Assembly: GCF_900094555.1 (NCBI RefSeq)
Contig: NZ_FMAC01000003.1
Span: 124,001-188,000, forward strand
Direction: 5' to 3'
DNA: 64,000 nt
Source: Martinezella hainanensis
GTDB lineage: Bacteria > Pseudomonadota > Alphaproteobacteria > Rhizobiales > Rhizobiaceae
The notes below the pieces were generated by a model. It did not search any database. It saw only the letters and a program-made list of their open reading frames with translations, and was not told where the DNA came from. The translations under genes and the position numbers were made by a program. Shown here piece by piece: positions 10,186-18,278 of the stretch. Positions within the stretch are counted from its first letter, which is position 1; every line of letters starts with the position of its first letter.

Positions 10186-10214
10186 TTGACGGGTAAAGTC
10201 CGCCTACCTAGGCT
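10186..10214 (+). promoter_or_regulatory. Candidate sigma-70 promoter for the SDR-GMC pair
   Basis: TTGACG (10186-10191), a 17-base spacer and TAGGCT (10209-10214). The -35 is good, the -10 poor. It lies about 50 bases before the TTG start. Confidence 0.3.
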
Positions 10215-10261
10215 CCCAATCGGCGGAGAATTTCCAAGGGTCCGCCAATGGGGAGGACATC

Positions 10262-10990
10262 TTGGGACAGAAGCTTGCAGGCAAGGTCGCGCTCGTCACA
10301 GGCGCAAGCTCGGGCATCGGGCGAGCAACCGCATTGGCTCTCAGCGAGGAAGGCGTGAAGCTGGCGCTCGTCGGCCGCTCCGCTGAACGGCTGGAAGCCG
10401 TCGCCGCAAAGGCAGGCGGCAACGCACTGGTGCTGCCGGCGGATCTCACGGAGCCGGATGCCGTCAAGATGGTCGTGGATGCTACAATCGAGCACTTCGG
10501 TCGCATCGACATTCTCCTGCCCAATGCCGGCCTTTATATTCCCGGCGACGTCGCCGAAGGCGATCCTGACGCCTGGGACGAGCTTATCGCGATCAACGTC
10601 AATTCGGTCTTTCGGCTAGCGCGTGCCGTGCTGCCGGGCATGATCGCCAAGGGTAGCGGCCAGATCGTGGTCACGTCCTCGGTGGCCGGGCACCAGGCCA
10701 TCCATTGGGAGCCGATCTATTCGGCTTCCAAGCACGCGATCCAGGCTTTCGTCCACGGGCTGCGGCGGCAGACGATGAAGCACAATATCCGCGTTGGCTC
10801 GGTCGCGCCCGGTGTCGTGCTCAACGAACTCTGGGGCTATACCGATCCGGCCGCCATCGATGCCAAGATCGAGGCACGCGAGGGCCTGCGGTCGGAAGAT
10901 GTGGCCGATGCAGTGCTCTTCATGCTGACGCGACCAGCCAACGTCACCATTCGCGATCTCGTGATCCTGCCGCAGACCCAGGATATCTGA
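10262..10990 (+). CDS. Short-chain dehydrogenase/reductase (SDR)
   Basis: A 242-residue classical SDR: cofactor motif VTGASSGIG, acidic/basic strand end LVGRSAERLEA (Arg suggests NADP(H)), NAG segment PNAGLYIPG, catalytic Ser in VTSSVAG and YSASK. The start is TTG 10262, supported by GGGGAGGA at 10250-10257; no ATG fits. A GMC oxidoreductase begins 3 bases after the stop, so the two probably act on the same polyol or alcohol substrate (inference). The ending (LVILPQTQDI) resembles the sorbitol/ribitol-dehydrogenase branch, but the substrate is unknown. Confidence 0.9.
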   Translation: MGQKLAGKVALVTGASSGIGRATALALSEEGVKLALVGRSAERLEAVAAKAGGNALVLPADLTEPDAVKMVVDATIEHFGRIDILLPNAGLYIPGDVAEGDPDAWDELIAINVNSVFRLARAVLPGMIAKGSGQIVVTSSVAGHQAIHWEPIYSASKHAIQAFVHGLRRQTMKHNIRVGSVAPGVVLNELWGYTDPAAIDAKIEAREGLRSEDVADAVLFMLTRPANVTIRDLVILPQTQDI

Positions 10991-10993
10991 GCC

Positions 10994-12691
10994 TTGCCCG
11001 ACTTCGACTATATCATTGTCGGTGGCGGTGCGGCGGGCTGTGTGCTCGCCAATCGCTTGAGCGAGGATTCCGCCAGGCGCGTCTGCCTGGTCGAGGCGGG
11101 CATGGATCGCAACGCACGGAAAGCCATCGTGCGCATTCCGCTCGCCATGGTGACCTTCATGGCCCCGGCGCTCGCCTTTCTCGGTGGCCCGAAATTCATG
11201 TCCTGGTTCGAAACCGAACCCGAGCCCGGCCTGCAAGGCCGCTCCATCGCTTTGCCTCGCGGCAGAGGCACGGGCGGCTCGACGAATGTCAACGGCCAGA
11301 TCTTCATTCGCGGCCAGCGGGAGGATTTCGACCATTGGCGCGACCTCGGCAATCCCGGCTGGGGTTACAACGACCTGCTGCCCTACTTCCGCAAGCTCGA
11401 GCGTTTCGAAATCCTGTCCGAGCCGGGCTCCGCGCGGCACATCCGTTTCGGCGACACGCCGCTCGACCGGCAGATCGACCCGGCCTATCACGGCACGAGC
11501 GGACCGCTGAACATCGCGCCGCTGCGCAGCGTCAACCCGATGGCGGAAGTGTTCCTGGAGGCTGCGCAGCGGGCCGGCCATCCCCTCAACGCCGATTTCA
11601 ACGGCGCGCGACAGAACGGCGTCGGCCTTTATACCTTTACGCAGAGGAACGGCGAACGCGTCACCGCCGAAGGCGCCTATCTCGACCCGGTACGGCATCG
11701 GCCGAACCTCACCGTGATGAGCGAGACCGAGGTTACGCGCATCCTGTTCGAGGGTCGAGAGGCAACCGGCATTGCCTTCCGACGGAATGGAGAGAATGGC
11801 AGGCTCGACGCACGCGAGGTCATCCTCTCGGCCGGCTCCTTCGCGTCGCCGCATCTGCTGATGCTATCGGGCATCGGCAATGCCAGGGAGCTTGCGCGCC
11901 ACGACATTCCGGTGGTCGCGGATCTGCCAGGGGTCGGCGAAAATCTGCAGGATCACCTCGACGTCACCATCGAATATCGGGCGAAATCCATCGCTCCCTA
12001 TGGCGTCTCGTGGCGCGCCTTGCCGCACAATATCGGTCATGTGTTCAACTGGATCTTCAACAAGCGCGGGCTGTTTTCCTCGACCACGGGCGAAGGCGGC
12101 GGCTTCATCTCGACCGATCCTGAAAGCGAACGGCCTGATATCCAGCTCTTCTTCTGCACCGGTCGGGCCAATACGCAGGCGGCCTCGGGCTTCACCGGCC
12201 ATGGTTTCCTGATGCATGTCTGCCAGCTGCGGCCAGGCAGCATCGGCCGTGTCGCCCTGAAGAGCGCCGATCCAGGCGACAAACCCTCGATCCTTTATAA
12301 CTTCTTTCGCGGCGACAGCACGATGGACGTGTTGCGCAAGGGCATCCGGCTTGCACGTAAGATTACCGCACAGACGCCGTTTGCACCGCATCTCGATGCC
12401 GAAATCGATCCGGGTCCGGACACCGACAGCGATGGCGCGCTCGACGCCTTCATTCGCGAGCGGGTTAGCACGCTGTTTCATCCGGTCGGCACCTGTGCCA
12501 TGGGGCGCGGTGAGCGCTCGGTCGTCGATCCCGCGACAATGCGTGTGCATGGCGTTAAGGGTCTGCGTGTCGTCGATGCATCGATCATGCCGAGCATCGT
12601 CTCGGCCAACACGGTCGCAGCAACTTATTGCCTGGCGGAGAAGGCGGCCGATCTGATCCGCGCCGAGGACAAGACCGGCGCCATGGCCTAA
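10994..12691 (+). CDS. GMC-family FAD-dependent oxidoreductase (choline dehydrogenase-like)
   Basis: A 565-residue flavoprotein. FAD dinucleotide motif VGGGAAGCVLANRL at residues 8-21, GMC signature 1 around RGRGTGGSTNVNGQIFIRG, signature 2 LSAGSFASPHLLMLSGIG, and the C-terminal HPVGTCAMG with the active-site His followed by VVDASIMPS and NTVAATY. Such enzymes oxidise alcohols to aldehydes and feed electrons to quinones or oxygen. TTG at 10994 is needed to include the FAD motif. It is coupled to the SDR upstream (3-base gap). Choline, glucose-type or aliphatic alcohols are all possible substrates; no betaine genes are nearby. Confidence 0.92.
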   Translation: MPDFDYIIVGGGAAGCVLANRLSEDSARRVCLVEAGMDRNARKAIVRIPLAMVTFMAPALAFLGGPKFMSWFETEPEPGLQGRSIALPRGRGTGGSTNVNGQIFIRGQREDFDHWRDLGNPGWGYNDLLPYFRKLERFEILSEPGSARHIRFGDTPLDRQIDPAYHGTSGPLNIAPLRSVNPMAEVFLEAAQRAGHPLNADFNGARQNGVGLYTFTQRNGERVTAEGAYLDPVRHRPNLTVMSETEVTRILFEGREATGIAFRRNGENGRLDAREVILSAGSFASPHLLMLSGIGNARELARHDIPVVADLPGVGENLQDHLDVTIEYRAKSIAPYGVSWRALPHNIGHVFNWIFNKRGLFSSTTGEGGGFISTDPESERPDIQLFFCTGRANTQAASGFTGHGFLMHVCQLRPGSIGRVALKSADPGDKPSILYNFFRGDSTMDVLRKGIRLARKITAQTPFAPHLDAEIDPGPDTDSDGALDAFIRERVSTLFHPVGTCAMGRGERSVVDPATMRVHGVKGLRVVDASIMPSIVSANTVAATYCLAEKAADLIRAEDKTGAMA

Positions 12692-12827
12692 GTGTGTGCC
12701 ACGTCCTCATCGAACGGCATCGGGAGCAAGCCAGTTATCAAAGCGCCGTGCCTTGACACCGGCGGCATAGCCGCAAACATGGCGCAGCTCGTATTTGCCG
12801 ATCGACTCAAACAGGTGGTCCTGAAAG

Positions 12828-13721
12828 ATGCGCGTCTCCCTGCTGCTCCCGCTATTCATCTTCCTCGTTCCTTTCTCTGCCGCCGCTGCCGGAACGCCAT
12901 GTTCGGACCTCATAGAGGGCAGCGCCGTCATCCAGCACAGGGACGGCTTTACCATTTCCGACCTGCACGACGGCTGCGCCGTTACGAACGGTCTTTTCAA
13001 ATCCGGCAGCAGAATGGGATGGACCTTCGATCGCGCCGAATTCAAGGGAGACGGCCTGGTTGACTTCGTCAAGGCGATCGCAGCCAAGCCTGACCATTTG
13101 CCCACCTGGGGCCGTTTCTCGGTCGAGGGTGTGCGTTTCACGCCGATGCTCGACAATGCGATGGCCAATTACATCACGACAGTCCAACAATGGCCGATGG
13201 ACATGTCCGGCGCTTTCCGTTTCGATCCGAAAGACGGCTATCTGGACATTCAGGAGCTCCAGCTCACCAATCTGCGCCTTGGCGAGGCCTCGGTCTCTGC
13301 CGAGCTGAACCTGCCCAAAAATGCCGGCACGTCGGCTCTCACGCAGGAAGGATCGGTTAGCCTCGCTCATCTGCGCTTCCGGCTCGACAATATGGGATTG
13401 CTCGAGGGCATGGCTATGCCATCGCTTGCGGCTTTCCTCCAGCAGCTGACGGGTTCGGATGATCCCGCGCAAGGGATTAGTCAGTTGCGGGATACGTCGG
13501 TAACGGCGCTACAGGCCTTACCTGACAATCGGATCGACGCGGAGTCGAAGAAGGCGCTGCTGCGTTTCGTCCAGGATCTGCCGCATCCGACAGGCTTCTT
13601 CACGCTTGACCTCGCCTTTGATAAACCGCTGCCGATCGGCACTCTCGGCCTCGACGCTGCGCAACTCGCACAAACCGCCCTGGCAAGCGCGAAGATTTCC
13701 GTCAGCTACAGAGCGCGTTGA
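12828..13721 (+). CDS. Exported protein of unknown function
   Basis: A 297-residue protein with a Sec signal peptide (MRVSLLLPLFIFLVPFSAAAA, cleavage near residue 21). The mature region has two early cysteines (C25, C50, potential disulfide) and repeated amphipathic strands resembling lipid- or membrane-associated periplasmic proteins (SVEGVRFTP, LDIQELQLTNLRL, ASVSAELNLP). I recognise no catalytic motif. It is convergent with the next SDR gene, with 20 bases between stops. Confidence 0.75.
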   Translation: MRVSLLLPLFIFLVPFSAAAAGTPCSDLIEGSAVIQHRDGFTISDLHDGCAVTNGLFKSGSRMGWTFDRAEFKGDGLVDFVKAIAAKPDHLPTWGRFSVEGVRFTPMLDNAMANYITTVQQWPMDMSGAFRFDPKDGYLDIQELQLTNLRLGEASVSAELNLPKNAGTSALTQEGSVSLAHLRFRLDNMGLLEGMAMPSLAAFLQQLTGSDDPAQGISQLRDTSVTALQALPDNRIDAESKKALLRFVQDLPHPTGFFTLDLAFDKPLPIGTLGLDAAQLAQTALASAKISVSYRAR

Positions 13722-13741
13722 CACTGGTCATCCGGCCTTGC

Positions 13742-14512
13742 TCAGACGGATTTCACCTCGCCACCATCCATGCGCAGGGCTGATCCGGTCATCCAGCGGG
13801 CTCCCGGCGAGACCAGGAAAGCCATCAGTTCGGCGATCTCTTCGGGCTCGCCATAGCGGGCGATACCGGCTTCCTCCGGGAATTTGGCTGTGGCGTCGTC
13901 GACGGTCATGCCGTGCAACGGCGCCCAATGTTCGAGATAGGATCGCCGCCGCCCGGTCATGACAGGGCCGGGCAAAACGCTGTTGACCTGAACACCGTCG
14001 GCAATGCCGCGATCGGAGAAGGCCTTCGCCAGGGCAATGATTGCAGCATTTATCGTGCCGACGGCCGCATAGGGCGCCTTCGGAAAGATTGCCGAATTGC
14101 CCGACATCAACACGACGGATCCTCGGCTCTTCTTCAATGCCGGCCAGGCAGCGATGGTCAGCCGACGCGCACCATGCAGTTTCAGCGCCAGGCCATCATC
14201 CCATTGCTGATCCGTCATGTCGAAGAGGTCGATCTGGGGCACCGCGCCGGCAATGTTGAGAAGCGCATCGATCCGCGCGAAAGCGGCAAGCGTCTCATCG
14301 ACAACGCTTTGGGCAGCCGTCGGTTCGGCAAGATCGGCGCCTATGACAAGCACTCTGCTGCCGGCCGCCTCGGCGGCCTTGGCCGTATCCTCCAGCTTGT
14401 CCCTGTTGCGGGCAACAAGAACCAATCCGCTAAAATTCCGTGCGAGACGGATGGCGGTTGCCCGCCCAATTCCCTGGCTCGCACCGGTGATGATGGCTAC
14501 AGTGTCGGACAT
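13742..14512 (-). CDS. SDR-family protein with altered catalytic tetrad
   Basis: A 256-residue SDR starting at ATG 14512, chosen over an upstream in-frame start (14554) because AGGAGGAAC lies just before it. The cofactor motif ITGASQGIG and NIAG are intact and LVARNRDKLE suggests NADP(H). The usual YxxxK is Tyr148-Ala-Ala-Val-Gly152: the catalytic lysine is missing, confirmed on the DNA. The enzyme may be inactive, use another residue, or be a binding protein. It lies downstream of the operator-flanked hydrolase gene and is probably co-transcribed with it (75-bp gap). Confidence 0.88.
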   Translation of the reverse strand: MSDTVAIITGASQGIGRATAIRLARNFSGLVLVARNRDKLEDTAKAAEAAGSRVLVIGADLAEPTAAQSVVDETLAAFARIDALLNIAGAVPQIDLFDMTDQQWDDGLALKLHGARRLTIAAWPALKKSRGSVVLMSGNSAIFPKAPYAAVGTINAAIIALAKAFSDRGIADGVQVNSVLPGPVMTGRRRSYLEHWAPLHGMTVDDATAKFPEEAGIARYGEPEEIAELMAFLVSPGARWMTGSALRMDGGEVKSV

Positions 14513-14587
14513 GGTGTTCCTCCTGAAATCGAAAACAGGCGAGCGCCCTGCCACGCCGGTTCCTCGCCGGTGCGGCAGGGCTTGACC

Positions 14588-15430
14588 TCAGCCCAGGAAA
14601 GAGCGGATTTCGGCTGCGATCTCGGCCGCATGCGTCTCGAGTGCGAAGTGGCCGGTGTCGAGAAGCTTGACGATCGCTTCGGGAATATCCCGGCGATAAG
14701 CCTCAGCGCCTGGCGGCACGAAGAAGGGATCGTGCTTGCCCCAGACCGCCAGCAGGCGCGGCTTGTGCGTGCGGAAGTAATTCTGGAAGGTCGGATAGAG
14801 CGCGACGTTGCTCTTGTAATCGCCGAAGAGATCGAGCTGGATTTTCTCCGAACCAGGGCGCGCCAGATAGAAGCTATCGAGCGAATAGCCGTCCGGAGAG
14901 ACCTTCGAGGCATCGGGAACACCGTGGGTATATTGCCAAACCGTTGCCTCCGGCGTGAACGCCGCCTTCAGCGCATTCCGGTTTTCCTCCGAAGGTTCGC
15001 GCCAATAAGCCTGGATCGGGCTCCACTCGTCGCCCAGACCCTCTTCATAGGCATTGCCGTTTTGCGAGATGATCGCCGTGATCCGCTCGGGATGCTTCAC
15101 CGCCAGCCGGAAGCCCGTCGGCGCGCCGTAGTCGAAGACATAGACGGCATAGCGATCGAAGCCGACGATTTCGGTGAAGCGGTCGATCGTCTCAGCAATG
15201 CTGTCGAACGTGTTGCTGCCCTTCGGGGCATCGGATTGACCGAACCCTGGGAGATCCGGCGCGACGATGTGGTAGCGATCGGCGAGCAGTGGGATGAGAT
15301 CGCGATACATGTGGCTGGAACTCGGGAAGCCGTGCAGCAACAGGAGTTTGGCGGCGCCGGGCGAACCTGCCTCGCGATAGAAGACCTTGACGCCTTCGAC
15401 ATTGACGGTGCGATAGCTGATATCAGTCAT
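14588..15430 (-). CDS. Alpha/beta hydrolase, epoxide hydrolase/haloalkane dehalogenase type
   Basis: A 280-residue hydrolase. Oxyanion motif LLHGFPSSSHMYRDLI, nucleophile elbow VYVFDYGAPTGF with Asp rather than Ser (Asp nucleophiles mark epoxide hydrolases and dehalogenases), acid in WGKHDPFF and catalytic His in DTGHFALE. The cap helices lie about residues 130-210. A ribosome site (AAGGACC on the minus strand) precedes ATG 15430, and a 31-bp operator-like palindrome lies 15 bases upstream of the start. The substrate is unknown; xenobiotic, epoxide or lactone substrates are plausible. Confidence 0.87.
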   Translation of the reverse strand: MTDISYRTVNVEGVKVFYREAGSPGAAKLLLLHGFPSSSHMYRDLIPLLADRYHIVAPDLPGFGQSDAPKGSNTFDSIAETIDRFTEIVGFDRYAVYVFDYGAPTGFRLAVKHPERITAIISQNGNAYEEGLGDEWSPIQAYWREPSEENRNALKAAFTPEATVWQYTHGVPDASKVSPDGYSLDSFYLARPGSEKIQLDLFGDYKSNVALYPTFQNYFRTHKPRLLAVWGKHDPFFVPPGAEAYRRDIPEAIVKLLDTGHFALETHAAEIAAEIRSFLG

Positions 15431-15444
15431 GATAAGGTCCTTTC

Positions 15445-15475
15445 ATAACCTTGCTGATTGTATTTATAGAGTTAC
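15445..15475. promoter_or_regulatory. 31-bp palindromic operator, copy 1
   Basis: Half-site ATAACCTTGCTGA (15445-15457), 5-base spacer, TTTATAGAGTTAC (15463-15475). The right half is nearly the same as that of the palindrome at 16200-16230, with the same 5-base spacing. It sits just upstream of the epoxide-hydrolase-like gene, where it could block transcription. Confidence 0.6.
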
Positions 15476-15486
15476 ATGTTGAGAAT

Positions 15487-16173
15487 TCAGATCGCGGCGG
15501 CGGCATCTCTTATGATGTCGACGATGGCAGCCGGCGACGTAACCATCGGCATGTGATCGGCCGGGATCGAGCGTTGTTCCGCCTTCATGCGCGTCGCCAT
15601 GTAGCGCTGGTTGTCGACCCGGATCATCCGGTCCTCCTCGGCGATCAGATACCAGGCGGGACGATCCTTCCAGAGCGGACGGCCGACCGGAACAGTGATA
15701 GACGCTGGCGAGATCGGCCGCTGCGAGGCCGCCAGAACTGCCAGCGCATCGGCCTTCGCGTTCTGGGCAAAGGCGGTGGGGAACGCGTCGGGCGGAAGAT
15801 AGATCAGCCCGTGGCTGTCGGGCTCCAGTTTCGGCGCCTGCGGATGCGGTTCGCCGCGATAAAAGACATCCGCGACCGTCTCACCTTCATCCGGGGCAAG
15901 CGCCGCGACATAGACCAGCGCTTTGACCTTTTCGCTGCGAACGGCGGCAATCACGGCACCGGCATAGGCGTGACCGACCAGAACGACCGGTCCCGTCTTC
16001 CGTTCCAAGGCCCGTTCGAGGGCGGCGACATCATCGGCAAATGACGTCAACGGCAGCGGCGCAGCCGTTACCGAAAAGCCCTCGGCCGCCAACGGTGCGA
16101 TCACCTTTGCCCAGCCCGACCCATCCGCCCAGGCGCCATGGACAAGAACAACATCTGCATTCTGCGACGACAT
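15487..16173 (-). CDS. Alpha/beta hydrolase-fold protein lacking the nucleophile serine
   Basis: A 228-residue protein of the small plant-esterase-like alpha/beta hydrolase group (VVLVHGAWADGSGW, KALVYVAALAPDEGE). The nucleophile elbow reads Gly-His-Ala69-Tyr-Ala-Gly instead of GHSxGG; the DNA (15967-15969, GCC on the minus strand) confirms Ala at the serine position. The other triad members appear kept (EEDRMIRVDN, PADHMPM). It may be a cofactor-free lyase-like or binding member of the fold rather than an esterase. AGGGAGAAA precedes ATG 16173. Operators at 16200-16272 overlap its promoter region. Confidence 0.88.
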   Translation of the reverse strand: MSSQNADVVLVHGAWADGSGWAKVIAPLAAEGFSVTAAPLPLTSFADDVAALERALERKTGPVVLVGHAYAGAVIAAVRSEKVKALVYVAALAPDEGETVADVFYRGEPHPQAPKLEPDSHGLIYLPPDAFPTAFAQNAKADALAVLAASQRPISPASITVPVGRPLWKDRPAWYLIAEEDRMIRVDNQRYMATRMKAEQRSIPADHMPMVTSPAAIVDIIRDAAAAI

Positions 16174-16199
16174 CAGCTTTCTCCCTGTGGCTTGATTTA

Positions 16200-16230
16200 G
16201 TAACCTGTCAAATTGCGTTTATAGGGTTAC
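16200..16230. promoter_or_regulatory. 31-bp palindromic operator, copy 2
   Basis: GTAACCTGTCAAA (16200-16212), spacer TTGCG, TTTATAGGGTTAC (16218-16230). It lies between the divergent hydrolase and CGNR-regulator genes, 26 bases from the hydrolase start. Confidence 0.7.
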
Positions 16231-16241
16231 TCTTGGTGTGC

Positions 16242-16272
16242 GTAACTTGTCAAGAGGTCTTTGATAGGTTAT
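16242..16272. promoter_or_regulatory. 31-bp palindromic operator, copy 3
   Basis: GTAACTTGTCAAG (16242-16254), spacer AGGTC, TTTGATAGGTTAT (16260-16272). Its centre is 42 bp (four helical turns) from that of copy 2, so two dimers would bind on one DNA face. It is 64 bases before the regulator start and could mediate autoregulation. Confidence 0.7.
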
Positions 16273-16336
16273 ATCTCGATCATGTTTTCGAATGGCCGTT
16301 CAACATCCTTGTCGGCGGCCGGAAAGGAAGTAGTCC

Positions 16337-16957
16337 ATGGACAACCACTCGCCCGCCATCTTCGTTGGCGATGCGCTGGGGCTGGATTTCCTCAATTCGG
16401 TCGCAACGCCTGTGGATGTGCCGATCGACTGGATCGAGGATGGTGAAGGTTTTCTGCGCTGGCTGGAACAGGCGGGCCTCGTGCCTCGGGAGACGCTCGC
16501 TGCCATGCGCGAACGGGCACTGCCCGGCGAACTCGACAAGGTCGCCGATCAGGCAAGAAGCCTGCGCGAATGGTTCAGGGCCTTCGTAAATTCCCGCAAG
16601 GGAAAGCCGCTGACATCGGATGCCTTGAACGATCTGGAGCCACTGAATCGCCTGCTGGAACGCGACGAAGGTTTTAATCGGATTGTCGCAAGGCAATCCG
16701 ACGACGAAGAAGAGCTCGGCTTTCAGCCGATGCGGAAATGGCGTTCGCCGGAATCGCTGTTATTGCCGATCGGCGAAGCGCTGGGGCGTTTTGTCTGCAC
16801 GGAGGATTTCTCTGACGTAAAAGCCTGCGAAGGCCACGCATGCACCTTGCTCTTCGTCGATCACACGCGCGGCCACCGCAGACGCTGGTGCAGCATGGCG
16901 ATGTGCGGCAATCGCGCCAAACAGGCGGCCCATCGGCACCGGCTCAAGCAGAGCTGA
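16337..16957 (+). CDS. ABATE/CGNR zinc-finger transcriptional regulator
   Basis: A 206-residue protein with an N-terminal ABATE-type domain (FVGDALGLDFLNSVATP at residues 9-25) and a C-terminal CGNR zinc finger: CEGHAC, then WCSMAMCGNRAKQAAHRHR, giving four cysteines and the signature CGNR with a basic tail. This family is predicted to bind DNA in stress or xenobiotic responses. AAGGAAG precedes ATG 16337. It is divergent from the hydrolase genes, and three palindromic operators in this locus are the obvious candidate targets (inference). Confidence 0.9.
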   Translation: MDNHSPAIFVGDALGLDFLNSVATPVDVPIDWIEDGEGFLRWLEQAGLVPRETLAAMRERALPGELDKVADQARSLREWFRAFVNSRKGKPLTSDALNDLEPLNRLLERDEGFNRIVARQSDDEEELGFQPMRKWRSPESLLLPIGEALGRFVCTEDFSDVKACEGHACTLLFVDHTRGHRRRWCSMAMCGNRAKQAAHRHRLKQS

Positions 16958-17006
16958 CGCTTGCCACACAAGAAGATGGAGGTTTTGCGGAGGAATCGTG
17001 AACTCA

Positions 17007-17034
17007 GCCGGAGCTAAGCGCAGCTCGCTCCGGC
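17007..17034. terminator. Stem-loop between convergent genes
   Basis: GCCGGAGC (17007-17014) and GCTCCGGC (17027-17034) form a perfect 8-bp stem with a 12-base loop, 50 bases after the CGNR stop and 42 before the patatin stop. No T run is seen; it may serve as a bidirectional 3' end. Confidence 0.45.
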
Positions 17035-17075
17035 CTGATCATCGTTGAAGTCGGGCCGACAGGCACCCTCTCGGC

Positions 17076-18233
17076 TTAGGCCGGATCTTCGCGATGCAGG
17101 TCATGAATGGCGACGGCATCGTCGCTGAAGGGCGGCAGCAGCCATTCGGTATGACGCAGCGTGCGCTTGGTGTCTTCCAGACCCATGTCCCAATGCTCGC
17201 GCATGGAGGTGCCGGAGAACTCGTAGTCCTTGGCATGGCCTTCGTAATTCTTGTGCTGATAGATCAGATGCACGATGTTGACGACACCGGCATCGGAATA
17301 ATCGGCGATCAGCTCTTCCTCTTCGGGAGTCAACTGTTCCTTCGGAACACGCTTCAGCGCGCTCAGGAGCTTCATTTTCAGCCCGTGGATGCGCTTGAAA
17401 TTGTCGGTGTTCTGCCGCGTGCGGCTCGAATACATGATGTCCTTGTGGCGCGACAGCACGTCGGGCATGCTGCGCGGCAGGACGCCGCGGGCGCTGAACA
17501 GATCCACCTGGAACACCAGCGAGCTGCGGTCCTCTTCCTGATCGAGCAGATATTGCAGCGGCGTGTTGGAGACGATGCCGCCGTCCCAATAATATTCGCC
17601 TTCAATACGGATGGACGGCAAGGCAGGCGGCAAGGCGCCGCTTGCCATGATGTGCTCGGGACCGATGCGGATATTGTCAGTGTCGAAATAGACGAAGTTG
17701 CCGGTGCGCACATTGACCGCACCGACGCTGAAACGCTTCTTGCCGTCGTTCAGCACGTCGAAGTCGATCAGCATTTCCAGCGTCTTCTTCAACTCCGAAG
17801 AATCGTAGAAGCTGGTCGCGCCTTCCGCACCCGGCAGTTCGAACCAGGGATTGGGAAAGCGCGGCTTGAAGAAGCCGGGCTGACCCATCGTCATCGTCAT
17901 CCACGAACTCGTGCGGTTACGGATATCGCGGAAAAAATCGCCTTCCGGCGTGTAGGCCCAGATCTTGCGACCGGAGATGATCTGCCAGAACTGCTCAAGA
18001 CGCTGCAGGCGACGGCTCGGCTCATTGCCGGCGATGATCGCGGCGTTGACCGCACCGATTGAAACGCCCGAAAGCCAGGTGGGCTCACAGCCGGCGTCGG
18101 CTAACGCCTGGTAGACACCGGCCTGATAGGCGCCGAGCGCCCCGCCACCCTGAAACACCAGAGCGACGCGATCATATTGCGCGGCTATTTCAGAAATGGT
18201 CGGGGCTGCGGCCTTGGGGTTTCGTTCAAGCAC
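17076..18233 (-). CDS. Patatin-like phospholipase with C-terminal DUF3734 domain
   Basis: A 385-residue patatin. Oxyanion-hole motif GGGALGAYQAG (about residues 29-39), nucleophile GVSIGA (Ser in GxSxG), and dyad Asp in WDGGIVSNTP. The C-terminal third (RHKDIMYSSRTRQNTDNF onward) matches the DUF3734 extension typical of rhizobial homologues. It acts as a serine acyl hydrolase on phospholipids or possibly PHB-related esters. The start is GTG 18233 with GGAG eight bases upstream. It follows adc on the same strand after 45 bp, facing bdhA, which suggests a role in lipid/polyhydroxybutyrate turnover. Confidence 0.9.
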   Translation of the reverse strand: MLERNPKAAAPTISEIAAQYDRVALVFQGGGALGAYQAGVYQALADAGCEPTWLSGVSIGAVNAAIIAGNEPSRRLQRLEQFWQIISGRKIWAYTPEGDFFRDIRNRTSSWMTMTMGQPGFFKPRFPNPWFELPGAEGATSFYDSSELKKTLEMLIDFDVLNDGKKRFSVGAVNVRTGNFVYFDTDNIRIGPEHIMASGALPPALPSIRIEGEYYWDGGIVSNTPLQYLLDQEEDRSSLVFQVDLFSARGVLPRSMPDVLSRHKDIMYSSRTRQNTDNFKRIHGLKMKLLSALKRVPKEQLTPEEEELIADYSDAGVVNIVHLIYQHKNYEGHAKDYEFSGTSMREHWDMGLEDTKRTLRHTEWLLPPFSDDAVAIHDLHREDPA

Positions 18234-18278
18234 GGTCCGTCTCCAGCATGAAATGAAAGTAATTAAGGTAATTTGCGA

